DNA of 64,000 nucleotides, from positions 204,228-268,227 of the forward strand of contig DHVG01000001.1 in the NCBI GenBank assembly GCA_002412545.1, read 5' to 3'. Below, piece after piece: positions 52,533 through 61,160 of the stretch. The notes below the pieces were generated by a model. That model was not told where the DNA came from, ran no database searches, and was given only the letters and a program-made list of their open reading frames with translations. How positions within the stretch are numbered: the stretch's first letter is position 1; each line of letters begins with the position of its first letter. This DNA is from Elusimicrobia bacterium UBA5214 (GTDB taxonomy: Bacteria > Elusimicrobiota > UBA5214). The position numbers and the translations under genes are program-made.

Positions 52533-53921
52533 TTAGCCGGGAGTGACTTTTGCGATAGGCTGAAATTTATCTTTTTTGCGCAGGAGTTTGTGGTAGGAAA
52601 TAGCGAAGCGGTGGGCTTCGTCACGAATCCGCTGGAGTAGTTGTAAAGCCGGTGAATTTGCCGGTAAATTAAGAGGTTTACTTTTTTTCGGCAATCCCTC
52701 CTTCACTAAAGCTTCCTCTTTCGCCAAGGCTTTAGAGGACAAGTCGGAGGGCAGGTAGATTTCTTCTTTTTCTTTAGCTAAAGCGATTATAGGTAGTGTA
52801 AGGTGTAAGGTGTTAAGTGTTTCCACTGCGGTAGATAGATGTCCTTTACCACCGTCAATGAGAATAAGGTCGGGAAATTTCTCCCCCGCTTCCAGAATTC
52901 TTTTGTATCGCCGGGAAAGAACTTCGCTAATCATTTTATAATCGTCAATTTTATTTACTGTCTTTATTTTATATCTCCGGTATAAGTTTTTGTTCGGTTC
53001 ACCTTTTTCAAAAACAACTAAAGAACCTACTGCCTGTTTACCGGAAATATTGGAAATATCAAACGCTTCAATATGTAAAGGTACATTGGGTAAGGAGAAC
53101 AACTTTTTCAGTTCGCTTAAACCTTGAGTAATTTTGATTTTTTTCGGTAAATCTGTTTCTCGGACTTCTTTAAAATCAATCCGCTCGGGAATATTTTGGA
53201 TTGCGGAAATCGTATCGCGGATTTTTCTTGCTTCTTCAAAATCAAGTTTTTTTGAATATTGCTGCATTTGTTTTTCTAAATGCTTAAGTAATTCTTGATG
53301 GTTCCCTTCTAAAAAAAGAATAACTTGGTTAACTATTTCCCGATATTTTTTTTGACTAATTTCACCAAGACAGGGTGCGGGACATTGTTTTATATGATAA
53401 TAAAGGCAGGAACGCACTTTTTTTTCCGGTATCGGTGTATCTTTAGAAAGCGGGTATTTACAGAGACGGAGTGGGAACACCCGCTGTAACCAGCGTAAAG
53501 TCCTGCGGGTTTGTCCGACTTCAGTGTAAGGTCCGAAATAACGGGCATTTTTTACTCTCCCTTCCCGTTTTCTTGCCAGGAATAAACGCGGAAACTCTTC
53601 ACCCAAAGTGAGCATTAAATGCGGGTAGGATTTATCGTCCCGCCAGAGGATATTGTATTTCGGCTGGTATCTTCTAATCAGTTTACTTTCTAAAATTAAC
53701 GCTTCGGTTTCGGTTTTTGTTACCAAGTAGTCAATTTTGGCAATTTGCGGGAGCATAATTGCATTTTTTGTAGATTGTTCAATATGTGGGTAAAAATAGG
53801 AAGCGACCCGTTTTTTTAGAGAAGTAGCTTTACCGATGTAGATGATTTGACTGCTGCTATTCTGCATTAAATATACGCCGGGTGCAGAAGGTAAGTTTTT
53901 CAGTTTTTCTTTTAGATTCAT
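52533..53921 (-). CDS. uvrC: Excinuclease subunit UvrC lacking the C-terminal HhH domain
   Basis: Makes both incisions in nucleotide excision repair. The 462-residue protein has the GIY-YIG nuclease (~8-90; APGVYLMQNSSSQIIYIGKA), a UvrB-binding UVR motif (LEKQMQQYSKKLDFEEARKI) and the RNase H-like 5'-incision domain (FDISNISGKQAVGS, ILIDGGKGHLSTA, RDEAHRFAISYH) with its Asp/His residues. Full UvrC is about 610 residues; here the tandem helix-hairpin-helix DNA-binding domain after DEAHRFAISYH is missing and the frame ends in KVTPG next to a dispersed repeat. A repeat-like insert (DNA 52688-52752) reads SDLSSKALAKEEALVKEG. Repair activity may be altered, as the HhH domain contributes to the 5' incision. 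Confidence 0.92.
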   Translation of the reverse strand: MNLKEKLKNLPSAPGVYLMQNSSSQIIYIGKATSLKKRVASYFYPHIEQSTKNAIMLPQIAKIDYLVTKTETEALILESKLIRRYQPKYNILWRDDKSYPHLMLTLGEEFPRLFLARKREGRVKNARYFGPYTEVGQTRRTLRWLQRVFPLRLCKYPLSKDTPIPEKKVRSCLYYHIKQCPAPCLGEISQKKYREIVNQVILFLEGNHQELLKHLEKQMQQYSKKLDFEEARKIRDTISAIQNIPERIDFKEVRETDLPKKIKITQGLSELKKLFSLPNVPLHIEAFDISNISGKQAVGSLVVFEKGEPNKNLYRRYKIKTVNKIDDYKMISEVLSRRYKRILEAGEKFPDLILIDGGKGHLSTAVETLNTLHLTLPIIALAKEKEEIYLPSDLSSKALAKEEALVKEGLPKKSKPLNLPANSPALQLLQRIRDEAHRFAISYHKLLRKKDKFQPIAKVTPG

Positions 53922-53934
53922 TTAAGCGATGCAG

Positions 53935-54130
53935 TCATTGCGAAGCCCGAATGTTCTATTGGGCTGAGGCAATCTCATGAGATTTAAGAGCCTGTTCCGA
54001 GCTAAGTGAGGAATCTTGATTTGAGATTGCTTCGTCATTTCATTCCTCGCAATGACACTTATCGGTAAACTGGTTTATGGTTTACCGGCCTATTCTCTTT
54101 CGTTAACTGGTTTCATTCCTCGCAATGACA
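53935..54130. repeat. Dispersed repeat cluster between uvrC and murJ
   Basis: Several TCATTGCGA / CGCAATGAC arms, GATTGCTTCGTC and CATTCCTCGCAATGACAC twice. It extends as AATCTGTGTAATCTATG / AATCTGCGTAATCTATT words to 54200. No gene is present in the 281-bp gap. Confidence 0.75.
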
Positions 54131-54202
54131 CGATTGCTATTATCCGTGCAATCACGATTAATAATCTGTGTAATCTATGTTTTAGAAATCTGCGTAATCT
54201 AT

Positions 54203-55753
54203 TTACAGTTCACCGGTTTCTTCTTTTTCGAGGACTGCGAATAATGTCTTGCTTTCTTCCATTTTCAAGAAATGGGTGAGCAGAAAATAAATAACTACAC
54301 CGCTGGTAATCGGGATGATTACCGAAAGGAACTTTGACCAGGGGAAAAAATGGTAAGCGAGAAGATAGCAGACTATAGCCATAATCAGAGTAGCGAGCAG
54401 AGTGCGTTTGACCGTTTCTATTATTCTTCTTAATCCTACTTTGCCAATCCGCAGGCGGAGAATAATTAAGAGGATACTGAAATTGACAATTGAAGAAATT
54501 GCCGTGGCTAAAGCTAATCCACCGACACCCATTATTTCCATAAGGATGAGATTGAGGACAACATTTAAACTTAAAGCCAAAACCGCTACTTTTAAGGGTG
54601 TTTTTGTATCCTGCAAGGAATAAAAAACTGCAGCGACAATTTTTGTCCCGGCATAAGCGAAAGTCCCTAAAGCATAATAGAAGAGTGCCTGACTGGTTAG
54701 TTTTGTTGCTTCAGCAGTGAAAGCACCACGCTGGAAAAGTAAACGCACAATCGGTTCGGCAAGAACCATCAGTCCTACCGAAGCCGGGATGATAATAAAG
54801 AATACGGTTCTTAGAGATAAGGAGAGCGTATCTTTTAATTCAGTAAAATTCTTTGCACTTACGCTTTTTGCCATCATCGGTAAAGAAACCGTCGCCATTG
54901 CGATACCGAAAAGAGCTAACGGGAGTTGCATTAAACGGTTAGAATAATAAAGTGCAGTTACACTGCCTTCTCTTAGGAACGAACCGCAGAGAGTATCAAC
55001 AAAGGAATTAATTTGTTCTACGGAAAAACCAATCATTGCCGGTAACATTAAAAGAAAGATTCTTCTTAAGCCGGGATGACGAAAATTAATCTTAAACCGT
55101 AATTGCCAGCCGTGTTTAAAAAGTATTGGTAACTGGTAGGCAAATTGTCCCAAGCCACCGATTACTACCGCGACGGCTAATCCTTTAATTGGTGAAAGTA
55201 GATAACCAGCAATTAGTAAAATATAGATTATTTCGGCAAAGTCAAGGTAAAGCGGTGATAAGGCGGGAAGAAAAAAGATATGTAAAGCATTCAAAGTTCC
55301 TAAAAGTAATGCGGCTAAACAAATTAGAAGTAGGTAAGGGAACATTATTCGGACCAGAGTAATGGTAAGTTCTAATTTTTTTGGACTGATTTCAAATCCC
55401 CAGGCGACAAGTTTAGTAATTTCGGATGCAAAAATTATACCTAAAATAGTTAAGATAGAAAGAATTATAAAGAGTGTCGTAAAAACTGCATTTAATAAGT
55501 CCTGAGTTTCTTCTTTACTTTTTGTGTTCAGGTATTCGGTAAAGACCGGCACAAAGGATGCGGAAAACGCACCTTCACCGAGAAGACGGCGGAAAAGGTT
55601 AGGTATGCGGTAGGCGGCATAGAATGCATCGGCAAAAAGCCCGGCACCAAAAAATTTTGCTACGAACATATCCCGGATATAACCGAAAATCCGGCAAATT
55701 AGAATAGCAAAACTAACTTTCCCGAAATATTGGGTAATTTTTTTTGTAGACAT
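54203..55753 (-). CDS. murJ: Lipid II flippase MurJ
   Basis: Flips lipid II across the inner membrane for peptidoglycan synthesis. The 516-residue protein has about 14 membrane helices and the MurJ features: RIFGYIRDMFVAKFFGAG near the N-terminus, FRRLLGEGAFSASFVPVF and a central RFFRGAFTAEAT-like QRGAFTAEAT segment. Length matches the family. It is transcribed divergently from rpsT. Confidence 0.95.
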   Translation of the reverse strand: MSTKKITQYFGKVSFAILICRIFGYIRDMFVAKFFGAGLFADAFYAAYRIPNLFRRLLGEGAFSASFVPVFTEYLNTKSKEETQDLLNAVFTTLFIILSILTILGIIFASEITKLVAWGFEISPKKLELTITLVRIMFPYLLLICLAALLLGTLNALHIFFLPALSPLYLDFAEIIYILLIAGYLLSPIKGLAVAVVIGGLGQFAYQLPILFKHGWQLRFKINFRHPGLRRIFLLMLPAMIGFSVEQINSFVDTLCGSFLREGSVTALYYSNRLMQLPLALFGIAMATVSLPMMAKSVSAKNFTELKDTLSLSLRTVFFIIIPASVGLMVLAEPIVRLLFQRGAFTAEATKLTSQALFYYALGTFAYAGTKIVAAVFYSLQDTKTPLKVAVLALSLNVVLNLILMEIMGVGGLALATAISSIVNFSILLIILRLRIGKVGLRRIIETVKRTLLATLIMAIVCYLLAYHFFPWSKFLSVIIPITSGVVIYFLLTHFLKMEESKTLFAVLEKEETGEL

Positions 55754-55771
55754 TTTTTAGCAATTAACCCC

Positions 55772-55800
55772 TTGACTAAATTAATATTTTTTGTTACACT
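55772..55800 (+). promoter_or_regulatory. Candidate rpsT promoter
   Basis: TTGACT (55772-55777), 17-bp spacer, TACACT (55795-55800); leader of about 165 bases to rpsT containing GATTACAGCGATTAC and AATCTGCGTAATC repeat words. Confidence 0.5.
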
Positions 55801-55974
55801 GGTATTTTAAGACCGTTGAAAAAGAACGATTACAGCGATTACCGACTTTCAATCTGCGTAATCTGTTTTTTTAATCTGCGTAATCAGAAATTGCAAGCAA
55901 TCTCATTTTAATAAATCCAGACGAATAAATCAAGGTATAAACCAAAAAGGTTCATACTGAAGAAAGGAAAAAAA

Positions 55975-56277
55975 ATGGCAGCGAAACTACCTAAGGGAAG
56001 ACACCGTTCAGCAATAAAAGAAGCAAGGAAGGCAAAAAAACACTATCTGCGCAACCGGGCAGTAAAAAAGAAAATACATTCGTTAGTTAAAAAGTTAGAA
56101 CTTGCCAGTAAAGAGAAAAAGCAGAATGAAGCGAAAGAGTTACTTTCACAAATATTTACTGCTTATGATAAAGCAGCAAAACGGAGAATAATTCATCCTA
56201 ATACCGCGGCACGGAAAAAATCACGTCTTTCCCATAGATACAATACGCTCTTCAGTACCGGTCAGCCGAAAAATTAA
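55975..56277 (+). CDS. rpsT: Ribosomal protein S20
   Basis: Small-subunit protein binding 16S rRNA. The 100-residue protein is helical and basic with RHRSAIKEARKAKKHYLRNR and HPNTAARKKSRLSHRYN, as in S20. GAAAGGA precedes the ATG. Its last 57 bases overlap the 3' end of holA on the other strand, so the S20 tail (after about residue 82) and the HolA C-terminus share DNA. Confidence 0.95.
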   Translation: MAAKLPKGRHRSAIKEARKAKKHYLRNRAVKKKIHSLVKKLELASKEKKQNEAKELLSQIFTAYDKAAKRRIIHPNTAARKKSRLSHRYNTLFSTGQPKN

Positions 56278-57249
56278 GTTCTCCAGAGCGATTTGTGCGG
56301 TTTTCTTCCCGGTTTTCATCTCGTAATCTGCTTGCTGGCAGTATTCCAAAAATCTGACTAATATTTTTTTGTCAAACTTTCTTACCTGTTTAAAAAAAAG
56401 CGGGTCATAAGATTTGTAAATTCTTAATTTTGTGCTGATTTCTTCATCAGATAATTCTTGCTCTTTAAAAGATAAGGCGTAAATGAATTGTCTGATTCTT
56501 CGGGAAATTGCTCCTAAAATTATTTCCGGTCTTTCATTTTCAATAAATAGGTTGTTGAGAATTTTTAATGTTTGTTCCAGTTTATTTTCAAATAAAATTT
56601 TAGCCAATTCGTTAATTTGATAAATTCTTCCTTCAGCACTAAGTGAGAAAACAATCTTTTCATTGATTTCCCTTTTTTCTTTATTGTAGAGACAGATTTT
56701 GTCAATTTCATTATTCAAATTAGATAAATTGTTACCGGTAAGTTCAAGTAGTAATTGTGCCGCCGGTGTGGAAATTGTTTTTTCTTCACTACTAAACCTT
56801 TTTCTAATCCAGAATAGAATTTCTCCCTCATTAAGATTCTTACAGTTAACAATTAAGCCAACTTGATTGATTTTTGTGTGTAAAAGATTTTTGGAATCAA
56901 CTCTTCTGTTAGTTAATACCAAACAACTATTTAAAGAAGGTTTATCTAAATAGTTAATAATCTGTTGCTCATCTTTCTCTTTCCAATCATCAATATTTTC
57001 AACTACGATGAGGCGTTTTTCGGCAAGAAAAGGGACAGTGGCAAGGGTATCAATTATTACTTTTGGTGGAATGTCTGAGGCAGAATAAGAATTGTAGTTT
57101 AATTCTTTATTTTCGGCATTGAGAAGTGTTCTCTCTATTTTTTTAAGCGCTTCTTGTTTTAGGTAGTTTTCTTCACCAGAAAAGAGATATACTGGAGATA
57201 TTTTATTTTCTTTGAGGTGTTGAAGAAATTGAGTATAGTTAATAGTCAT
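56221..57249 (-). CDS. holA: DNA polymerase III subunit delta HolA
   Basis: Clamp-loader subunit that opens the sliding clamp. The 342-residue protein matches HolA: PVYLFSGEENYLKQEALKKI near the N-terminus, VPFLAEKRLIVVENIDDW, LELTGNNLSNLNNEIDKICL, and a C-terminal helical collar. It overlaps lptE by 4 bp (ATGA) upstream and overlaps rpsT convergently by 57 bp. Confidence 0.93.
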   Translation of the reverse strand: MTINYTQFLQHLKENKISPVYLFSGEENYLKQEALKKIERTLLNAENKELNYNSYSASDIPPKVIIDTLATVPFLAEKRLIVVENIDDWKEKDEQQIINYLDKPSLNSCLVLTNRRVDSKNLLHTKINQVGLIVNCKNLNEGEILFWIRKRFSSEEKTISTPAAQLLLELTGNNLSNLNNEIDKICLYNKEKREINEKIVFSLSAEGRIYQINELAKILFENKLEQTLKILNNLFIENERPEIILGAISRRIRQFIYALSFKEQELSDEEISTKLRIYKSYDPLFFKQVRKFDKKILVRFLEYCQQADYEMKTGKKTAQIALENLIFRLTGTEERIVSMGKT

Positions 57250-57803
57250 TCACTTCGGCTTGGTATTTTTCGTTCAGAAGCACCAGTAACGGTGCCGAAA
57301 CCATATATCGTACGATGTAAAATATCACGGGATAAAATATTCCAAAGCTCCTCCCGTGCATCTTCTTCAGTAATACCTCCGGGTAATGTCGGGGCAAGAA
57401 AACGATATACACCTTCAAGATTTTTTTCTTCCCAGAGCGGTTCTTCTTTATCTTTTTCGTAAAGGGCAAGGTCAAAAATTACCCAGAGTTTATATTCTTT
57501 AACAACAAAATCAGCAGTATAAGTTAGCGGTTCAAGTACATAACGAGTGATTTCACCCTTGATTAGAGCATCAGCATTTTCTTCTTTAGTAATTTCTAAC
57601 CGTCCGTCACGAAGAAATTCTTCAATTACTCTTAAAGTAAACTTTTCCTCAATTCCATAGTAAATAGTTTTATTTTCAAAAGTAGGAATTACAATCTTCT
57701 TTATGTTGGGCGGTAGAATTTGAGGAGCGGGCATATAACCGGCACAACCAATTAAACCAATAACCAATAACCAACAACCAATAACCAGCGAGATTTTTTT
57801 CAT
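57246..57803 (-). CDS. lptE: LptE-like LPS-assembly lipoprotein
   Basis: A 185-residue lipoprotein: signal peptide with lipobox LIGC, then an LptE-type fold (KKIVIPTFENKTIYYGIEEK, ADALIKGEITRYVLEPLTYT). LptE plugs LptD at the outer membrane. ATG at 57803 has GGAGG upstream; the longer frame to 57836 is rejected. The hydrophobic part of the signal peptide (VIGCWLLVIGLIGC) is encoded by a GGTTATTGGTT tandem repeat (57758-57788). The order leuS-lptE-holA is common in bacteria and supports the call. Confidence 0.88.
   Translation of the reverse strand: MKKISLVIGCWLLVIGLIGCAGYMPAPQILPPNIKKIVIPTFENKTIYYGIEEKFTLRVIEEFLRDGRLEITKEENADALIKGEITRYVLEPLTYTADFVVKEYKLWVIFDLALYEKDKEEPLWEEKNLEGVYRFLAPTLPGGITEEDAREELWNILSRDILHRTIYGFGTVTGASERKIPSRSE
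57758..57788. repeat. Tandem repeat forming the lptE signal peptide core
   Basis: CCAATAACCAATAACCAACA-type tandem units read on the minus strand as part of VIGCWLLVIG. Confidence 0.65.
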
Positions 57804-57822
57804 TTGTTTTTCCTCCCGATAT

Positions 57823-60399
57823 TTATTGAGTAACAATATTTACTAACTTTTTACGAATATGGATAATTTTATTTATTTTTTTGTTAGAGAGATAATTTTG
57901 TACTTTTGTTTCGTTCAGGACTTTTTCTTCAGTTTCCTTTTCCGTAAGCAGAGAGTCAACTTTTATTCTCGTCCGTAATTTGCCATCAATCTGAACCGCA
58001 ATTTCAATTTCCTCCGAAGTCAATAATTGAGAATTATATTCTGGCCAAGGAAGATAATCAAGTTCCAATTTATCAGAAGCAAATTTTTCCCATAACTCGT
58101 TGCTTAAATGCGGAGCAAAAGGATGGAGAAGGAGAATTAAATTTTTTATTGTTTCTCGCGATGTGTTATCACCAAGATAATTATAACGATAAAGAAAATT
58201 GACTAATTCCATAATTGCCGCAATTGCCGTATTGAACTGTATTCTTTTTTCAATATCTTCAGTAACCCGTTTGATAGTCAAATTTGTCAAACGAACAAGT
58301 TCCTTAGTTTCAGGTTTCAGGTTACCGGTTTCAGGTTTTTTCTCTCCACTTGTAACTTGTAACTTGTAACTTGTAACTTGATTTACTAAGCGGTATACGC
58401 GGTTCAAGAAACGCCAGCAACCTTCAATACCTTGTTCTGACCATTCTAAATCCTTTTCCGGTGGACTGGCAAAGAGGATAAAAAGTCGTAAAGCATCAAC
58501 ACCATATTTTTCAATCATTGTTTCCGGCTCAACAACATTTCCTCTTGATTTGGACATCGCTAAACCGCCGAGGGTAACCATCCCTTGGGTAAGCAGATTA
58601 GTAAAAGGTTCATCACAGGTTACTAAGTTCAAATCACGCATTACTTTATGAAAGAAACGGGCATAAATCAAATGCATACAAGCATGTTCAATTCCACCGA
58701 CATACTGGTTCACCGGTAGCCAGGGATTAACTTTATCCGCAGCGAAAGGTAGCTCATTATTCTTCGGGTCACAATAACGAGCATAATACCACGAAGAATC
58801 AACAAAAGTATCCATCGTATCGGTTTCCCGACGAGCAGGTGAATTACATTTCGGACATTTAGTTTCTACAAATTCTTTTACCTTAGTGAGCGGTGATTCT
58901 CCGGTACCGGTAAAAGGGACATCTTTGGGTAAGGTTACCGGTAAATTTTCTTCTTTTTCCGGAACGATTCCACATTGTTCACAGTAAATCATCGGTATTG
59001 GTGTTCCCCAGTATCTCTGTCGTGAGATTAGCCAATCTTTAATCCGGTATTCAACCTTTCTTTTCCCGAGATTTTTATTTTCTAACCAGCGGATAATTTT
59101 TTCTTTACCTTCGTTTGAATCAAGACCATTGAATTCACCGGAATTGACCATTATTCCTTCACCTTCATAAACTTGGTGATTAGGTAATTGGGTTATTAGG
59201 TGATTAGGTGATTGAGTGATTAGGTTATTAGGTGACTGACCGGATGGACGGATAACTTCACGAATCGGAAGATTATATTTCTTTGCAAAATCAAAATCTC
59301 TCTGGTCATGAGCGGGAACAGACATAATTGCTCCGGTACCATATTCCATGGTTACATAATCAGCAATAAAAACTGGTATTTTTTCGTTATTTACCGGATT
59401 AATTGCAAAGATTCCTTCTAATTTTATGCCGGTTTTTTCAGTTGTCCTTTCCTGGATATTTTTTTGCCGGCATTTTGCTATGTATTTTTTCACTTCGTTA
59501 TAGTTCTTAATATTTGATTCTAAATTTTTTCCACCCGAGGCGGATCCGCCTTTGGCGGAAATTATTGGATGTTCCGGAGCAAGAACCATAAAAGTTGCTC
59601 CAAATAAAGTATCCGGTCTAGTAGTAAAAACGGTAATTGTATAATTAGGTGATTGCTCGCCCGCCGTAGCTTTAGCGAAGGCGGGGGTGATTGGGAAATT
59701 AACTAAGACACCTTCACTTTCACCAATCCAATTTTTTTGCATTAAAATTACGCGTTCCGGCCAACCCGATTTTAATTTTTCTAAATCGGCAAGCAATTCT
59801 TGAGCATAAGCACGAATACGGAAAAACCATTGTTCAAGTTCTTTCTGCTCAACAAGGAAATTGCAACGCCAGCATTCACCACTTGCTGAAACTTGTTCAT
59901 TAGCTAATACGGTTTGACAAGAAGGGCACCAGTTCACCGCTGATTTTGCGCGGTAGACTAACCCTTTTTCATAAAATTTTAAAAAAAACCATTGATTCCA
60001 TTTGTAATATACAGGTTCACAAGTAGCAATTTCTCGTGTCCAATCATAGGATATCCCCAGATTTTTTAATTGTTTACGCATCTGGGTAATGTTATCTTTT
60101 GTCCATTGGGAAGGACTTATTTGCCGTTGAATAGCGGCATTTTCTGCTGGCATTCCGAAAGCATCCCAGCCGATTGGATGAAGGACATTGTATCCTTTTC
60201 TTCTTTTGTAGCGGGCTAACACATCTCCAATAAGATAATTTCGTGCATGTCCCATATGTATTTTCCCTGAAGGATAAGGATACATTACTAAACAATAATA
60301 GTTTTTCTTTTTCGGGTCAGGATGTAGGTTATATATTCCTTCCTCCTGCCAAATTTTTTGCCATTTAGATTCTATTTTCTTGAAATCGTATTTATCCAT
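57823..60399 (-). CDS. leuS: Leucyl-tRNA synthetase
   Basis: Charges tRNA-Leu. The 858-residue class I enzyme has the HIGH motif in YPSGKIHMGHARNY, a CP1 editing domain (~220-415), a zinc-binding Cys motif (CPKCNSP) and KMSKS as AMSKSRGNV. Four repeat-derived segments are seen: KLQVTSYKLQVTSGEKK (58306-58385), SPNNLITQSPNHLITQLPNH (59170-59243), GGSASGG (59528-59565) and AFAKATAGEQSPN (59640-59695). They lie in editing or linker regions and keep the frame. Confidence 0.96.
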   Translation of the reverse strand: MDKYDFKKIESKWQKIWQEEGIYNLHPDPKKKNYYCLVMYPYPSGKIHMGHARNYLIGDVLARYKRRKGYNVLHPIGWDAFGMPAENAAIQRQISPSQWTKDNITQMRKQLKNLGISYDWTREIATCEPVYYKWNQWFFLKFYEKGLVYRAKSAVNWCPSCQTVLANEQVSASGECWRCNFLVEQKELEQWFFRIRAYAQELLADLEKLKSGWPERVILMQKNWIGESEGVLVNFPITPAFAKATAGEQSPNYTITVFTTRPDTLFGATFMVLAPEHPIISAKGGSASGGKNLESNIKNYNEVKKYIAKCRQKNIQERTTEKTGIKLEGIFAINPVNNEKIPVFIADYVTMEYGTGAIMSVPAHDQRDFDFAKKYNLPIREVIRPSGQSPNNLITQSPNHLITQLPNHQVYEGEGIMVNSGEFNGLDSNEGKEKIIRWLENKNLGKRKVEYRIKDWLISRQRYWGTPIPMIYCEQCGIVPEKEENLPVTLPKDVPFTGTGESPLTKVKEFVETKCPKCNSPARRETDTMDTFVDSSWYYARYCDPKNNELPFAADKVNPWLPVNQYVGGIEHACMHLIYARFFHKVMRDLNLVTCDEPFTNLLTQGMVTLGGLAMSKSRGNVVEPETMIEKYGVDALRLFILFASPPEKDLEWSEQGIEGCWRFLNRVYRLVNQVTSYKLQVTSGEKKPETGNLKPETKELVRLTNLTIKRVTEDIEKRIQFNTAIAAIMELVNFLYRYNYLGDNTSRETIKNLILLLHPFAPHLSNELWEKFASDKLELDYLPWPEYNSQLLTSEEIEIAVQIDGKLRTRIKVDSLLTEKETEEKVLNETKVQNYLSNKKINKIIHIRKKLVNIVTQ
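58306..58385. repeat. Tandem repeat inserted in leuS (CTTGTAA / GGTTTCA units)
   Basis: Four copies of TTGTAAC units and two of GGTTTCA, read as ..SYKLQVTSYKLQVTSGEK. Confidence 0.65.
59170..59243. repeat. Tandem repeat inserted in leuS (TTAGGTGATT units)
   Basis: TTAGGTGATTAGGTGATTG-type units read as NNLITQSPNHLITQLPNH. The same word occurs in lnt (38325-38373). Confidence 0.65.
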
Positions 60400-60420
60400 T
60401 ATTGCTTAATACAAATTTTT

Positions 60421-60475
60421 ATTCGTGTATATTCGTGTATCTTTTTACATTCGTGTGTATTCGTGTTTATTTAAT
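60421..60475. repeat. TTCGTGTATATTCGTG tandem repeat
   Basis: Four units of TTCGTGTxTATTCG between leuS and the HEAT-repeat gene. A related TTCGTGTGCATTCGTG word is at 31763-31778, at the end of ilvE. Confidence 0.6.
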
Positions 60476-61117
60476 TGTCATTAATGCTTGGGCAACATAT
60501 TGTTTGACTTGTTCGTCTTTTAGACCTAATAATAATGCCGGTACTGCTGGACGACCGATATTACCTAATGCTTCGGCAGCGTAACGACGGACAAAATCGT
60601 TTTCATCTTTAAGTGAACGATACAATGACGGTATTGCTCGCGGGTCAGCGATACAACCCAAGGCAATAGCTGCTTTCATTCGTGCTACTGCACTCGGGTC
60701 TTCCAGAGATTTAATTAAAGCCGGAACCGCTAAACGGTCACGCAGATGTCCCAAAACACCCGCTACCGTAATTCTCACTTCTTCACTCTCATCATGTAAA
60801 GTTTCAATCAATGCTGGAACTGCTTTATGTTCTCCGATATACCCTAAAGCAATCGCTGCTTTTTCTCGGACATATTTTGAAGGGTCTTTAAGCGAGAGTA
60901 TAAGTTGGTCAACTGCTTTCTTTTCTTTCATTCTTCCGAGTACTTCTGCAGATACTGCCCGCACAAATGGTTCCCTATCTTTCAAACTGTCAACCAAAGC
61001 AACATTAGTTTTCTTTTTCAATTCTTCTTCCACACTAACCGGTACTCTTTTTGGAGCAAAGATGATTTTCATTCCTTCTTTGAGCCATTCTCCACCGACA
61101 AAACGTATTTTTTTCAT
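60467..61117 (-). CDS. HEAT-repeat (PBS lyase-type) protein
   Basis: A 216-residue protein made of about six HEAT-like units of ~31 residues (SLKDPSKYVREKAAIALGYI is typical) after an N-terminal ~45 residues with a hydrophobic start (VGGEWLKEGMKIIFAPKR). No catalytic motif. Such repeats bind proteins; the partner is unknown. It sits between tlyA and leuS on the same strand. Confidence 0.85.
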   Translation of the reverse strand: MKKIRFVGGEWLKEGMKIIFAPKRVPVSVEEELKKKTNVALVDSLKDREPFVRAVSAEVLGRMKEKKAVDQLILSLKDPSKYVREKAAIALGYIGEHKAVPALIETLHDESEEVRITVAGVLGHLRDRLAVPALIKSLEDPSAVARMKAAIALGCIADPRAIPSLYRSLKDENDFVRRYAAEALGNIGRPAVPALLLGLKDEQVKQYVAQALMTIK

Positions 61118-61160
61118 TTTAGGTACGACTCCTCCTTAAAGTAATCACTTCTTGGAATAA

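Noticed and set aside
53935..54200. Possible non-coding RNA between uvrC and murJ
   Set aside because: The pairing is explained by dispersed TCATTGCGA/CGCAATGAC repeat arms; no known RNA motif is seen.
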